Origin: Orbilia blumenaviensis
Taxonomy: Eukaryota; Ascomycota; Orbiliomycetes; Orbiliales; Orbiliaceae
Assembly: GCA_036872755.1 (NCBI GenBank)
Contig: JAVHNS010000003.1
Coordinates: 62,001 to 126,000, forward strand
Reading direction: 5' to 3'
DNA: 64,000 nucleotides
Shown: positions 51,988 to 64,000 of the stretch, in pieces
Layout: each line of letters opens with the position of its first letter
Position numbering within the stretch: position 1 is the first letter of the stretch
Made by a program: the position numbers and the translations under genes
The notes under the pieces: generated by a model
Told to the model about the DNA's origin: nothing
Databases searched by the model: none
The model's input: the letters and a program-made list of their open reading frames with translations, nothing else

Positions 51988-54982
51988 ATGTCGTGCGACT
52001 TTGTTCCTGCCGTCCAGGGCTCTTGGCAACGCTGGCCCTTCCCAGCGGGTGTCCAAGCTCCAGGCCAACATGGCATGCACCACCGTGTGCAATCCACCAA
52101 CATGCTTTTCCCATCAAATGTGGACCCCATAGCCCAGGTCCCAAAGAATGCTAACGGCCTTCGTGTCTCCCCATCGGAGGCCCGTGCAGCCCGTGCAGCC
52201 CAGCCTACCGGAAGAAGTGTGGAGGGGCTAAGGAGATTAAGCGTCTATTCGGACGGAAGCCCTGGTCTCTCGTTCTCACCGCAGCCCGTTCATTCAGCAG
52301 AGCGTCTACGGAATGCTCAGACCAACGCTCGTGGCCTCCATGCAGGATTTGAAATACTCCCAATGTTTGGTGACAAGCCGCCCCAGGCCTCAAGGTCATC
52401 GCCACGGCTTGGGTCTAACGGTGCATCAGTGTCAAGTTATAACCTAGGGTTTGGATTTGGCTCGGATATGCAATCCCACTATAGCTTCCGGCCCGATGTA
52501 GGGAGGGCTATGTGTGGCAGCGACGTTGATGAGTCTATGGCTGAATGGGAGCAGGAGCTTTTTCAATCTTATAGGAAAATGAAGTACTATGGAGAGGAGG
52601 AGATGTCCAAAGAGCAGACTGTTGAGATCGTCACCAAGTTTACTGCCGCCGCTCGGGAGGCCTGGGTCAAACTAGAGACCGCTGCCAAATCTGATCAGGT
52701 CACTCAGGGATTCAAGATGTTCTTTAAGTCTATTAGAAGCTTCGAGCATCTCACAAGACTTGGATTCCAGAACTTAGACCAAGTACTGGAAGGGAAAACA
52801 CCGACTTCACTCATACCGATATATAGTGTGCTTCATGTGGCCTATGCCATATCCCAGACAACATCGTCGTCTATCTCACAATTATCACAACCACTTGCAG
52901 TCAGCACTTTCTGTGCTGATGCTCAGAAACGTTGGAAGAAATGTCTTAAGTCCGGACCTAATAGTCTAGGGTTTTCAGAAGAAGGGGTGTTTGATGAATT
53001 GCTTGCTGTCATGACTCAGGAGATAGATGCAGCGTTAGAATGGATATCCACCCGGACTTGTATGACGGCTTGGACTAACGTCGACGAAGCGGACGATGAG
53101 GGTGAATCTCAGACATACATGCTTGGTCAGGCCCGTACCCTATGTGGCGAAAGTCACAGCTATCAACACCCTCCATCAAACTCCAGCCTCACATTGCAGG
53201 GGCCTACTAAGTGCCATCAAATGGGCCTACCGCCCGAACGGCAGCCCGGGCGGGCGCAATGGGATGTGGTGATGAGCGGCCCAACGTTCGCTCACATCCT
53301 TTCATTCCTCGAAAGTAAGCACGGACATGTACACAATCCTTGGGTTTCACCCATAGGTATTAAGCGGCAAGCTAACTCGTTATCCCTAGACCTCCCTAAA
53401 CTAGGCTCTATGATGTCTCGGCTTTCGTACCCTGTACCTCAGGCTCAACAGCTGTCTGGGCCGAACCCTCAAACGCGGCCGCAGACGGTGGGAGATTTCA
53501 AGACCTCGATTTTGAAGTTCATCATCAGTCAGATTTGGGGGAAACAGAAATTCAATTGGGTCGGCCATATAATGCGTGCAGCAATCAACATGGTGCAATA
53601 TGGCGCTATTCAGTGCCTCAGAGATTTTGAAGACTATGTTGTCGGACTGACAAAGGTAAGCACCTGGCATTTTACGCTTTATGCTTAATTCCAATACTAA
53701 CAACATCTTTCTTTCTTTTTTTTCTCTTTCAATCTAGTTTTGCGAAGAGGTGCCGAAAAGACTTGATTTTCTTGACTCATTCTTAGACATCTGTGTAACT
53801 TTCGCACCCATGTTCACTGACCTCCAGGTCCGAAAAGGTCAAGCACCTTACTGCACCGGATACAGGAATGCACGACTGAGATTGGAGAGGGCAACTATGT
53901 TGTCTCGATATCAAGCCCGCCGGCATTCAATGCAGATGAGGCTCACGGGCTCGCCACTACAGACTGCAAGAGCTAATTCTATCTCCCACATTCCACTTGA
54001 GCAGCTTAGGCTTCAGCTGCCGTTCATGGATTTTTCGTCGGAAGGAATGCCTTCGAACTCTCCACCTCAGCTATCGCCCACGGGCTCTTTCTCGTCTGGT
54101 ACCTTGTCAGAGGCTACCAGCATGGCACCGTCGGTACCCGCCGGAGGAAGCCCCTCGCTCAGTATATCAACCCTTGGGGACGCTATGGGCCCCAAAACAA
54201 CCTCCGACTCTATTTACGACTTCTTAGTCCCAACCAACCCATGGAACTCGCAGCAGGCATCCTACCAACAATCAGGACTCCAAGATACATGCCAGGGAAT
54301 TTCAGTGAGTTGGCCGCAAGCCTATGGCGCATGTGAGATCACAGCCCCCGCGACGATGGCGGATATCGTATCTAGTATCGCTACTAGTAGTGGCTGGGAT
54401 GGCACGGTTGCCGCTCCGGCCCATCCCGATTTCGCCCCCATCACTGGGTTCCCGGATGCGCATGATATCTCAGGTCTGATTGGTCAGGTCTCCGATAGCA
54501 CGGAGTCTACCGATGATGGGACCAGCTTCTCGGATACAGCCCCGAGACACGTTAAAGATGAAACGCCGCAAGATATGGAAACAGACTCTGACCCGGCTAT
54601 ATCAACTAATTCTCACACCGCGTCTCGTGGTATTCGCCCACGTCGCGCTCCCCGAAGCAAAAAGGCACCGGGCGGCCGAATTTTTATCTGCGATTTTCCT
54701 GGATGTGGTGCAGAGATCCGAGGAGCCAAGTACACGCAATCGAACAGCAACCTTCTCCGTCACCAACGTTCTTCACACGGTATGGGCGGAAGCGTCGGTA
54801 CCGAGTTTACGTGTGAGGTCGCGGGTTGTGTAGCGAAATATCGAGGAGCGAGAGCACGTGAGAATCTCAAGACACATATGAAGAATAAACATGGGATCAG
54901 GACCAAGGCGTTGAGGAAGGGTGGGCGACAGTCGGGGAGCAATATGCCGTTGGAGATTATTTCCGAGGACGAAAGCTCCTAG
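51988..54982 (+). CDS. C2H2 zinc-finger protein, putative transcriptional regulator
   Basis: Two exons, 51988-53655 and 53738-54982; 2913 nt, 970 residues. The N-terminal 190 residues are disordered. Residues about 190-600 are conserved-looking and helical (EWEQELFQSYRKMKY ... FKMFFKSIRSFEHLTRLGFQ ... DFKTSILKFIISQIWGKQKF), continuing across the intron with FCEEVPKRLDFLDSFLDICV. A Ser/Thr/Pro-rich region follows. Near the C-terminus are two C2H2 fingers: CDFPGC-x18-H-x4-H (from about residue 874) and CEVAGC-x15-H-x4-H, with basic flanks (RPRRAPRSKKAPGGR, RTKALRKGGRQ). Fungal proteins of this build are nuclear regulators; target genes are unknown. Confidence 0.92.
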
Positions 54983-57815
54983 GCGGATACCTCCTACCAC
55001 ATACACACCAGAATCCCCCCCATCGGCCACCCTTGCATGAGGCTGACCCCCACGTGCATGCACACCCCACTCACACGCCTTCGAAAGTACTCTTTTAGCG
55101 ATCTCCCCTCAATTCCAACTCTCATAAATCTAATTCGACTGTTGTTGTTGACTTTACTCTTATCTAGATTTCCCTTTTTAATATTTTTCGATGATTATCT
55201 ATCTCCTTGGCGCCTTATTTTCTCTTGTCTTTTCCTCTGTTCCTTTTGCTTGGGAAAATAAATCAAGAACTGCGGAATTGCGATGGATTCCCCATACCTT
55301 CCATAGCATCTCGAATGTCCGCGTTTCCCCTTTTGTCCTTTTTCTTGCTGCCCCCCATACTATTATATATTCATTTATTCATGCATGTCGGTATTCTGAT
55401 GATTTGAGTTGTCGCTGTTACGAGTTTCACGAGGGGAGTTTCTGCTTTTGTCACATTATCATATCATTATCATTATCATTATCATTATTGCTGCTATTAC
55501 TGCTGCTGCTAGTATACTTTCGCATTGTTCTTTCTTTTCTCACAATCTTCTATTTAATTTTCTCATTTTTTTTATACTTATGTGTGTTTTTTTGTTGATG
55601 ATACGATAAAGCAAAATACCCCTGCTGCGGTCCTCTAGACGGTTATGTTTTCTGTTGTTTTCGTTCTTCCTTAAAGGCGAGTTAAGTTAACGTTGTTTGC
55701 ATTTGCTTGCCGTCGAGGCCGAGGCACGGGGCTATATTTTATATCTCTAAAAAAAAAAGTGCACACGCACATCCACGCATGCGTATACTCAGGCTTTATA
55801 CAAAGCACTTTTGAATTTGTTTTGGGTTAACTAACATACGCATGGTATTAAACAGAGGCTCAGGTGCTTTCTGTGTAGGTACCTACCTTTTTGGCTATAT
55901 ATATTATATCGGCTTGTTGTTCGGACTGCTGTTTCAGTATATACTTACATGTATACATCATTGCGATATCGATAGATTCTGTGTTAGATAGAACCAACTA
56001 AAATATACACGCCCTTCAATGGAACAGACTCTACATTCTAGACTATGATACTGCTCTTACAGAAATGGCAGACATCAGGAGCCTTCCGCTTAGCTTAGCC
56101 TTTGTCTCTGATCTGAACGAACGAACTTTTCTGTCCAACAAAAGATGACGTCATGGTCTTCACTGAACCTTGCACTGAACCATAGTGGCCTGGCTTGCAA
56201 CGGGTATTACTAGGAAGGGAAAACTAAATAGAGGACTGCAAAGAAAGTTTTTTTGCGGTAAGTCAATGTCTGGATATATGCCTCGGCTTCGAAAAATAAG
56301 TAGGCAGCCCCGACGCCAGCAGCCAGTCTTGAAGCGATCGCTGGAATATATCATACATATTCAGTTCAGCAAGCCTAGCAATATGGCACCAGTCGGTTCA
56401 CATTACAAGCCTTGCCTAAACCTGTCAAGCTTTTTTTTTTTTTTTTTTTTTTTTTTTCAATATTGCTTTCCCCACGATGGATGCCACAATATTCCGATTC
56501 AAAGACACCCTTGTTCAGCAGTTCCGTTTCTGGATTGGGATGAGTTCAAAATTTTTCTGCATGGGGGAAGTGCTAAAGTGATGTCGCATGTCGCCGCTAT
56601 GACGTCGCAAACGGGCGATTGTTTTTCTCTGCGGCCAAAAAGAAAACTCCCAAGACTTAGACCTAGGAACGTTGCAATTGCAAAAGAAGAAAGTGAAAAG
56701 CGCAGAGGGGCACTGGCCAACAATGCAAGGTCGTCAACGATCAATGACATATCTAACCAGATAATACAATAATGTAGAGGACGCAGGATAGAAAAAGAGA
56801 AGTGAGGTCCGAGTGAGAAAGAAGGGAAGAAGAAAAAGAAGGAACATACCCCGGACACCCCGGATTGTCGTAGGCTCCCTGCGGAAGGGATCCCCTTGGC
56901 AGTCGTTATCCCATCTGAATCATTAAATCATCTGCCTTTCTAGCTTCCACCTTACTGAAACCAGGCTTTTTGTTTTTTGAATCCGAATGAGCGAAACAAT
57001 CTCGCATAGCGTCATAACGACTCAAGCAGATGAGCATGTTGTATGTACCTATGTATGTAAGTACCTATGTATGTATGTATGTATGTATGTATGCACTGGA
57101 ACCTGGGAGGGCTACCAATCCCGGATCCTGGAATGTGTATAACCATAAGATGATGATATAAATCCCCCATTCATTCGCCGTCCGTTCAGAATTTCAGGGA
57201 CCTTTTTGTCATTCAACAAGGTTGAATACCTTTTATTCTTTTTTTTTTTTCCCTTTCGAATTCGAATGATTCGATTTCAGCCCTGTCCTGGCGTGTAACA
57301 CTCCCAACCTAAACTCCAATTGTTTTCTTCTTCCCCTTTGGACCCTTTTCCCCCTCCCTTCTCGTTATAACGTTAGTGGGGACTGAAGTGACGCAGTTAC
57401 CCGTCGGGAGGCAGCAGTGATAGTCCTTTTCTTGCGGTAAGCTTATTGTCTAGCTCTTGTGTGCATTGATATCGTGCCGCTGGAGCTACAGAAAGAGTAT
57501 AGGTGCATATCGATCTGGAATATATCATGATAGTAGCCGTATCCTCGTGTGATTGTATATAAAAGACAGGAGATGCACGGCCCCAAGCTTTGTAGTTTTT
57601 GTTTTGAGTCTTTGCTTGAGCTGAGGGCTAATACTTCGTGCTTCATTTGCGCCCGTTTTAGAATTATATTATACGATAACATCCCGATTTATACTCCTCC
57701 ATCCCATTGCATTGTCGCCGTTGTATCTACCTAGCCTCTTCACCGGTGACGACCGAAAAAAAAGAGGAGGAAAAAAATCAGTTGAGAGGGAACTAGCTGC
57801 CTATAATCTATCACA
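54983..57815. other. 2.8 kb intergenic region
   Basis: The left part is 3' flank of the zinc-finger gene, including ATT/ATC-type microsatellite (55455-55490). A 27-base T-run is at 56431-56457 and a GTAT tetranucleotide repeat at about 57067-57094. The right part is the hexose-transporter promoter, pyrimidine-rich at 57240-57360. ORF 56185-56772 crosses the T-run and is spurious. Confidence 0.5.
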
Positions 57816-59698
57816 ATGGGTCTCTTTCAGAGTCAGCGATTCAGCGATATCAAAGCTGTGGCTTCGGGCCCGGTATTGGCCATCGGCTTGACCGCTAGCA
57901 TGGGAGGTATGTTCAACAAATAGAAGCACCCTTGCTTCATCGAACCACTTTCATCGAAACGCGAAAAAAACTGTGACTAATTCGGAACTTTTACTAATAT
58001 AGGCTTCTTATTCGGAGCTGATACTGGTCAGATTTCTGGGTTCCTGATTATGCGAGTATGCATATGTGCCAGTCCCCAATGGATCGTCTGACGACTCAAA
58101 ATGCATCGGTTTAGCTAACAAATAATTTAGGACTTCCTCCGTCGCTTCGCTCAATCGAAACCCGAAGAAGAAGAAAAGAACGGTGTGCCCTATGGCTTCA
58201 ACAATGTCAGGGAAGGCTTAATCGTCGGCCTTCTCTCCATCGGCTGTCTAATTGGAGCTTTAATAGCTGCTCCAGTCTCCAACCGCCTGGGTCGTCGCAT
58301 GGCAATGATTGTCCTCTGCGGCGTCTTTCTCATCGGAAATACCATTCAAATCGCCTCGGTTCGCGAATGGTACCAAGTCGCCATCGGTCGGTTTGTCTGC
58401 GGTCTTTCGGTCGGTGGATTGTCGGTATTGGTACCGGTTTACGTGTCTGAGACCGTACCCAAGCAGATTCGTGGAGCCTTGGTTGCTACATACCAGCTAT
58501 TTGTAACCATGGGTATCTTGACTTCTTACTGTGTAAATCTTGGAACCAGCCATGTTGATGATACTCCATGGTCTTGGAGGGGTGCTTTGATTGTTGGCTA
58601 CCTCTGGGCTTTGATCTTGATGGGTGGAATGTTCATCCTCCCAGAAACGCCTAGATATCTTCTCTCGCAGGGCCGCAAGGAGGACTGCATCAAAGCTCTC
58701 AAGTGGATTGCAGGAAAGAAGAACAAGAATAACCACGCTTTGATCGAATCTCAATACCAAGAAATGTCGTCGGCGGTCCACGAAGAGAAGAGCTTCGCGA
58801 AGAAGTCGTTCTTCAGTAGCTTCGACCCCAAGGATAAGATCATGTACCGCACACTTCTGGGGTTCGGACTGCAGATGTTTCAGCAGCTAACAGGCGCCAA
58901 CTACTTCTTCTATGTGAGTTTCTCCTGTCCAGCTCTATCAAATAAAAGGTATCTGACGGTGACTAATAAAATCAGTACGGCACTACCATCTTCCAATCCG
59001 TCGGCCTGACCAACCCCTATGTCACCCAAATCATCCTCGGCGGCGTCAATGTCGTTTCTACTTTCCCCGGTCTCTGGTTCATCGAACGCTATGGCCGTCG
59101 CAAGCCCCTAATCATCGGTGGACTCTGGCAATGCGCCTGGCTCATTGTATTCGCAGCCGTAGGCTCCCAAGCCGACCAAAACAGCTCAACCGTGGGCTCA
59201 ATCCTCATTCTCTCAGCTTGCATGTTCATCTTCGGTTTCGCATCAACATGGGGTCCCGGCGTATGGGTCGCCATTGGTGAGATTTTTCCACTCAGGGTTA
59301 GGTCACATAGTGCATCCTTTGCAACAGCGGGAAACTGGTCTTGGAATTTCTTGCTCGCGTTTTTCACACCATATATTACTTCATCAATTGGATATCGTTA
59401 CGGATACGTCTTTGCAGGGTGTAATCTGATTGGTGTGCTCATGGTGTTCTTCTTTTACTACGAAAGCTCGAATTTGACGTTGGAGCAGGTAGATGAGATG
59501 TACTGCGATAGAGATACAAAGCCGTGGAAGAGCAGTTCGTGGGTTCCCAAGGGATTTGCGAGTCGAAGAGAGGCGGCGGAGACGGAGAAGGAGAAGGCAG
59601 ATATTAATGCAGGACTCAGGGAGGATGCGGAACATATTGAAAACCGGCAGGGTTCGATGGATACGCACACTACCAAGGAGAGTGTGAATGCCATCTAA
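57816..59698 (+). CDS. MFS hexose transporter (HXT/RGT2-like)
   Basis: Four exons: 57816-57906, 58003-58055 (53 nt), 58131-58913 and 58976-59698; 1650 nt, 549 residues. Twelve membrane segments with sugar-porter signatures: GFLFGADTGQISGFL in TM1, NRLGRRMAM after TM2, GRFVCGLSVGGLSVLVPVY in TM4-5, PETPRYLL, the QQLTGANYFFYYG motif of TM7 (split by intron 3), ERYGRRKPL, and ESSNLTLEQVDEMY after TM12. This matches high-affinity glucose transporters of ascomycetes, at the plasma membrane. The cytosolic tail is only about 75 residues, so it is more likely a transporter than a long-tailed glucose sensor. Confidence 0.95.
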
Positions 59699-60541
59699 CC
59701 GAGCCCTCTCTCGAAAATCACGAGGCAAGGAGTTTTTCTTCTTTTCTTCCCCTAAGAGGGGATGCATATATGTGCGTGTGGCTTTTTTTCTCTACGATGC
59801 TACGAATTATATGATGCATTGTCCTTTACAGCTTTATATTATATGAAACAGAAAGATAGCAAAAAGTACCATATGGAGATAGCGCTATAGCGAGCAAGAC
59901 TACTTTTTGCAAGATCCTGTGACTGTCGGCTCCCATTTATCTTGCACATAAAAGCATAATTGTACTTTCCTCTTACAATTTTATTAATAGCATAGTAGTG
60001 TAAAATTATCTTATTCAAAAGCATTTACTGCATAAATTATATGGTATAAAAAGGGACCCCTTAAGGCCTTCGGGTGAATGACTGGAACGAATTATACTAT
60101 ACAAGAAAGCCGGCGATATCTGGTATGAAAAGCACATCTTCACCCGGGTAAACCTAATTCAATATCCCAGTACTAGTAATGCACTTCCATACTGGTTTCA
60201 TAACTTTCATATATTTATGAAACCACTTTTAATACAGATCTTGGATCTTGCGACTTGCTGAATAGTAATTCTGCCTATGGAAGTGTCGTATATTCTTCAA
60301 TCTATACATAGCCGCGATTGATCGTCAATCTATATTACAACTTCATCGGCCAGCTACTCCTTCCATAGGAAAAAAATATCACACGTGCCGGTCACGAGAG
60401 ATAGAATTAACACCCACGTTCCATCCATACATGCGCCACAACTTCAGCATACAAACCAAAACTCTAGACCTAGACAAAACAATTGATCTATACTCCAAAG
60501 TCTAAATTATAGAAAAGGAAGAAACCTAGAAGAACAAAGAA
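59699..60541. other. intergenic region
   Basis: 3' flank of the hexose transporter. No supported feature. Confidence 0.5.
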
Positions 60542-60994
60542 ATGCCCTGGTCAAGCCCCGCCCCGCTCCTCTTAATGCACCCCAACCCCCCCTTCCAAAC
60601 CTTACACATCCAACATTCCGCATGCCAGCACATAACCCCACTCACTCCATCCCAAATCACTTCTCTAAACCTACCAAGATGTCTAACAAGGTCCAGATTG
60701 GTCCTACATACTTCTTCGCAATGCGCCGAATGCTTTGCGAGTGATCTGGATGCGGCGGGGTATGTGGTTGAGTATAAACCTTGTGCTAGAAGCAACAACA
60801 ATAGCAGCAACAATGTTAACATTAAGAATGGCGATAATATAATTGAAAAGAGTAAGGATGTGGGTGGGTGTGAAGAGGAGGTTGTGAGAGGGTATGCTAG
60901 GGATTATGGTGGGAAATGCTGGATTTGCGTGTTCAAAGATAAGATTGGGGAGTTTTCGAACAGTAAGGAGTTTGAATTGCTGGAGAAGCTGTAG
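60542..60994 (+). CDS. doubtful small ORF, 150 residues
   Basis: Continuous ATG-to-stop frame. Seven Cys residues and an Asn-rich tract (SNNNSSNNVNIKN). The C-terminal part (YARDYGGKCWICVFKDKIGE) looks protein-like, and CWIC could be a metal-binding pair, but no family is recognised and there is no signal peptide. May be a real small gene or a chance frame. Confidence 0.35.
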   Translation: MPWSSPAPLLLMHPNPPFQTLHIQHSACQHITPLTPSQITSLNLPRCLTRSRLVLHTSSQCAECFASDLDAAGYVVEYKPCARSNNNSSNNVNIKNGDNIIEKSKDVGGCEEEVVRGYARDYGGKCWICVFKDKIGEFSNSKEFELLEKL

Positions 60995-62017
60995 ACTAGT
61001 GCTATAGTACATATTAATGTTTCCCGTAGATTCAGACCGCGCGGTATGTTGATATCGATATCACGAAATCTTTGGTATTATGGGTGTCCCGCCAATGAGT
61101 ATCCCCTAGGGCCACAATTTGTGCACATGCACCACCCATCCATTCAGATACGACACGAACTTCCCGTAGATAACTTTAGATATATGTCAAAAAAACAAAG
61201 GAAAATTATCTCTCGCGGAATCTCGAAAGTGTCGCTTAGTTAGCGAAAACTCGCGAATATAGGAGATCGTCGTGTATATCTCGCCAATATGCGGTTTTGA
61301 GTTCTGCGCGGAATGTGTGATATCACAGCCCACACAGACCGAGACCAGCGACAGCAGAATGGCATCGTGTGCACCCCGCTTTTGATTCACTCGCAACGCT
61401 TGATCTCAACAGTAGATTCAGTAAAAGATTATAGTCACATTCGTATGGGTTCTGTTACGTTTTCGACAATATATCTTTTTATACTTTTTTGGTTTCAAAA
61501 TTCGTTTTGCACAGGAAAAAGAAAAAAGATTCTGGGGAGTTGCCCCCATCATCTGCTCAATTTCCCCCAGAATATTTTAGCCGCCATAATAGTAGTAATA
61601 ATTAAAAATTACAAAAGCCCAAAAAACATTGCGAGGAAAGTTTGGAACCATAAGTAAGAGTATTGAAAATAAGGATTGTGATAATAATAATAATAATAAT
61701 CTAAAGGAGCGTGGAGTCATCAACCGTATATCGTGACATAAGAATTAAGTGGTGTAGTAGAGGTATAGCCGGACCAGGTAGAAAAATCAAACACCAAAAA
61801 AAAAGAAAAAAAAAATTGTTTCGGTTCACAAAAGACGAGATAAACTGTGTGGGTAATAGGTGGGTGTTTCAAAACAGAAATACAGAAACCAAACCGAAGA
61901 AACAGAGAGAGAACCTTCCGAAAGGGTGGGTTCAAGGAAGGTTGTTTATTTGATTTATTTAAGTCATGTCATCATCAACAGGTGACAAAAGTTCAGTGTT
62001 GTAAAACAAAAAACATT
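60995..62017. other. intergenic region
   Basis: 3' flank of the GPI protein gene on the right. Contains an AAT microsatellite (61680-61702) and purine-rich low-complexity sequence near 61795-61820. No gene seen. Confidence 0.5.
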
Positions 62018-62800
62018 TTACAAGAACATGAAGCCGATCAAAGCGACAGCACCAAGGACGAGGCTGTCCTTAGCAAGGAGAGCGCCCGCACTGTTTGGAG
62101 ACTGGGTTGGGACTGGGAGACCAGTGGTGTAGCTCGAGGTGGTGTTGGTTGGTGGTGGAACGTAGGTATTAGTTGGAACTGGGACAGTGGTAGTGGTATC
62201 ACAGCTTGTGATAGTGGTGGTACCAGTGACTGTGGTGAGGGTGGTCGGGGGTGGGTAGTAAGTAGTAGAAGTATTAGTCCAAGAGAGAGTAGGATAGATG
62301 GAGCTGCTGGTGGTTGGCTCGTAAGTGGGCTCAGCAGATGTAGAAGTCTCTCCGTAAGTTGGCTCTGGAACAGAGGAGGAAGAGGAAGAAGATGAACCGT
62401 ATCCGGGGACTGGGAAAGTCGTTCCATCATTGGCATAGACGATGCCGTTGAAGGAGCAATCAGCATCTCCAGAAGTCTCGGAGGTCTGCCAGCAAGCGGC
62501 TCCGACTTTGACACCGATTGGTGGGACACCGGCGAGGTTGTCATTGCAGTTTCCTGGCTGTCCTACTTCGCCGTTGCAGCGAATGATGATGTTGGTGGAG
62601 AGAGAGTCTCCAGCACAAAACCTCTTGTTCAGAGCATCACCTAAACACTGGAAGGTTCCGGAGGTCTCATTACTGGAAGAAGTCTGTTAGCATCTATTAT
62701 ATCTATATGTAGATTATTGTAATATAATTTAATTTACTTACAAGACAAGTTCAGCATTGACGGCAGCGGCCGCAGCGAGAGCAACGATTGTGAACTTCAT
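62018..62800 (-). CDS. GPI-anchored cysteine-rich cell-surface protein
   Basis: Two exons, 62800-62742 and 62672-62018; 714 nt, 237 residues. Signal peptide MKFTIVALAAAAAVNA. The mature N-terminal domain has six cysteines (FQC, RFCAGDSLSTNIIIRC, NCNDNLAGVPPIGVKVGAAC, SGDADC). A Ser/Thr/Pro/Tyr-rich stalk follows, and a hydrophobic C-terminus (LVLGAVALIGFMFL) after a small-residue site (NSAGA) looks like a GPI-anchor signal. It is the anchored paralogue of 48766-49552; both have a phase-2 intron just after the signal region. Probably attached to the plasma membrane or wall; function unknown. Confidence 0.88.
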
Positions 62801-63918
62801 TATAAAATGAGTAGGGGGATGGATGGATGGATGGATGTATCGGTAGGTGATTTATGTAATAGGATAGTCGATTTAGACTGAGGAGGGTGCTGACAATGAT
62901 GTATCAAAGTATTTATTTCGACTTGATGGAGAGAAATTTCTTTCTTCCTTTTTATTTTATCTTATTTTATTTTTTTCTTTTCTTGTCGAGTCGGAAACTT
63001 TAAAAGCAGCAGAGTTTTTTGAGAATTTGAAGGTGTGGCTAAAAGAAGGCCTTTTGGGGTGTGTGTTGTGGATGAGGTTGGATTGGATTTTTGTGTTGTC
63101 GACGTTATAAAACGAGTGGACTGGATATATCGAGATTGATATCGGAGACTTCAAACGAAGCAGCGAGTGACTAAAGCTATTTTTGATCGAATGATGCTTT
63201 TTGGGAAGGGGAAAGAAAGACCGAGGGAAAGGTACAGAGAGGGGCGTCTTCATTTATAGTTTATACAATATACTACAGAAACTAGAAGGAGGACCCTGCT
63301 GCACAGATACATGACAGCGCTGTTTCCCTCGATGTAACCAAATGCGACGGGCCATACGAAAGAAAAAGGAAGAAACTGATATCAAGCGGACACTATAACT
63401 TCGTAGACCTGTAAAGTGTATGGCTGGATGGTATCGTGCTTCTCCGGGAGGCAATTATCGTCATACATGTATTTCTTTTATTTTTTCTTCCCGCGGCTGC
63501 AGACGGTGGAACTCGAACTGTTGTGACAGAGTCCTGACTACACAGTACGTACAGGCTATTGCCCTGCCATGGTCGCCCCCGGCACAACCGAATCCCAACA
63601 TTAAACATTTAGCGCGACCGCATTCTGTCTGTTGGCATGGTTGAAGTAGCATCCGGAATGATTTCCATCTGTGGGCTTTTGGCTGTTGATGCTATTTTTG
63701 ACTAAACCGGGACAGGCCAGGCCCTTTATTTGCTCGATTACTGATATATGATATGATACCTCACAGGCCACCAATTTTCACCGAGGTCATGAGGTACCTC
63801 TCGCCACCCCATTCGAAATCGGCCGAACTGAATCAATGTGACGACATGGCACCTACTAATAAACCCAAAGTCCAAGCTGGTGGGAAAACGGCCTTCCGCT
63901 CACGTTACCGTGCACTGA

Positions 63919-63957
<39 letters not shown>

Positions 63958-64000
63958 TATCAGCCCCCCCAAAATTCCCGTTCGTTCGTTCATTTATTCT
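62801..64000. other. right edge, gene-free
   Basis: Promoter of the GPI protein (62801-63250, with GGAT repeats) and sequence with no credible gene. A 34-base A-run lies at 63922-63955. Confidence 0.5.

Noticed and set aside
56185..56772. 195-codon ORF with a run of phenylalanines
   Set aside because: The Phe run is the 27-base T homopolymer; the rest lacks protein-like character.
45140..63955. Long A/T homopolymers (45140, 51184, 56431, 63922) considered as retroposon poly(A) tails
   Set aside because: No target duplication or retroposed sequence is visible beside them; they look like ordinary homopolymer tracts.
1..64000. CRISPR arrays, rRNA and tRNA genes
   Set aside because: None seen on either strand; GTTCGAATCC-like strings (for example near 49238) fall within coding sequence and lack a cloverleaf context.

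Overview
The window is nuclear DNA of a filamentous ascomycete (Pezizomycotina). Genes have short introns (about 50-140 nt) with GTRNGT-type donors, the protein families are typical of moulds, and there are AT-rich tracts that look damaged by repeat-induced point mutation (RIP). I cannot name the species; a leotiomycete-like plant-associated fungus is a guess only.

Layout. Left flank (1-16.6 kb): a secreted protein with a chitin-binding-like N-terminus, a five-exon Baeyer-Villiger-type flavin monooxygenase, a small basic orphan, an intronless MFS sugar transporter, a 5 kb gene-poor stretch and a three-exon methyltransferase-fold protein. Middle (16.6-40.25 kb): a three-layer nest of LTR retrotransposons. 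Right flank (40.7-64 kb): an ArAE/FUSC-type membrane protein, an orphan multipass membrane protein, a small secreted cysteine-rich protein, a C2H2 zinc-finger protein, an HXT-type hexose transporter, a doubtful small ORF and a GPI-anchored paralogue of the small secreted protein.

The nest. The host is a decayed Ty1/Copia element on the minus strand (244-bp LTRs at 16614-16857 and 40006-40249, target duplication GCGAC). Two Ty3/Gypsy chromodomain elements are inserted in it on the plus strand. Element A (17492-24599) has 330-bp LTRs and target duplication AATTC. Element B (29379-38568) has 558-bp LTRs and target duplication AATAT. Each has LTR pairs I read as identical and intact gag and pol, so both are young, while the host element is riddled with transitions and stops.

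Most striking content. (1) A and B each carry an extra gene on the strand opposite to pol, between pol and the 3' LTR, with a six-cysteine cluster resembling a fungal Zn2Cys6 DNA-binding domain. In B this gene has an intron and is laid out like a small transcription factor (basic region, Cys6, coiled coil, acidic C-terminus). The decayed Copia host has a broken antisense reading frame in the same slot. (2) Both Gypsy elements join gag to pol through a textbook -1 frameshift module (A_AAA_AAA or A_AAA_AAC at the gag stop, 6- or 8-nt spacer, perfect 7-bp stem). (3) Both seem to lack a tRNA primer site; the sequence just after the 5' LTR is complementary to a segment shortly downstream of the LTR TATA box, as in Tf1-type self-priming. 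(4) Element B Gag has an unusual 570-residue cysteine-rich tail ending in a C2H2-like finger, and its Pol ends in a chromodomain plus an AT-hook. All coordinates and splice sites were worked out by hand; no alignment or database search was possible.
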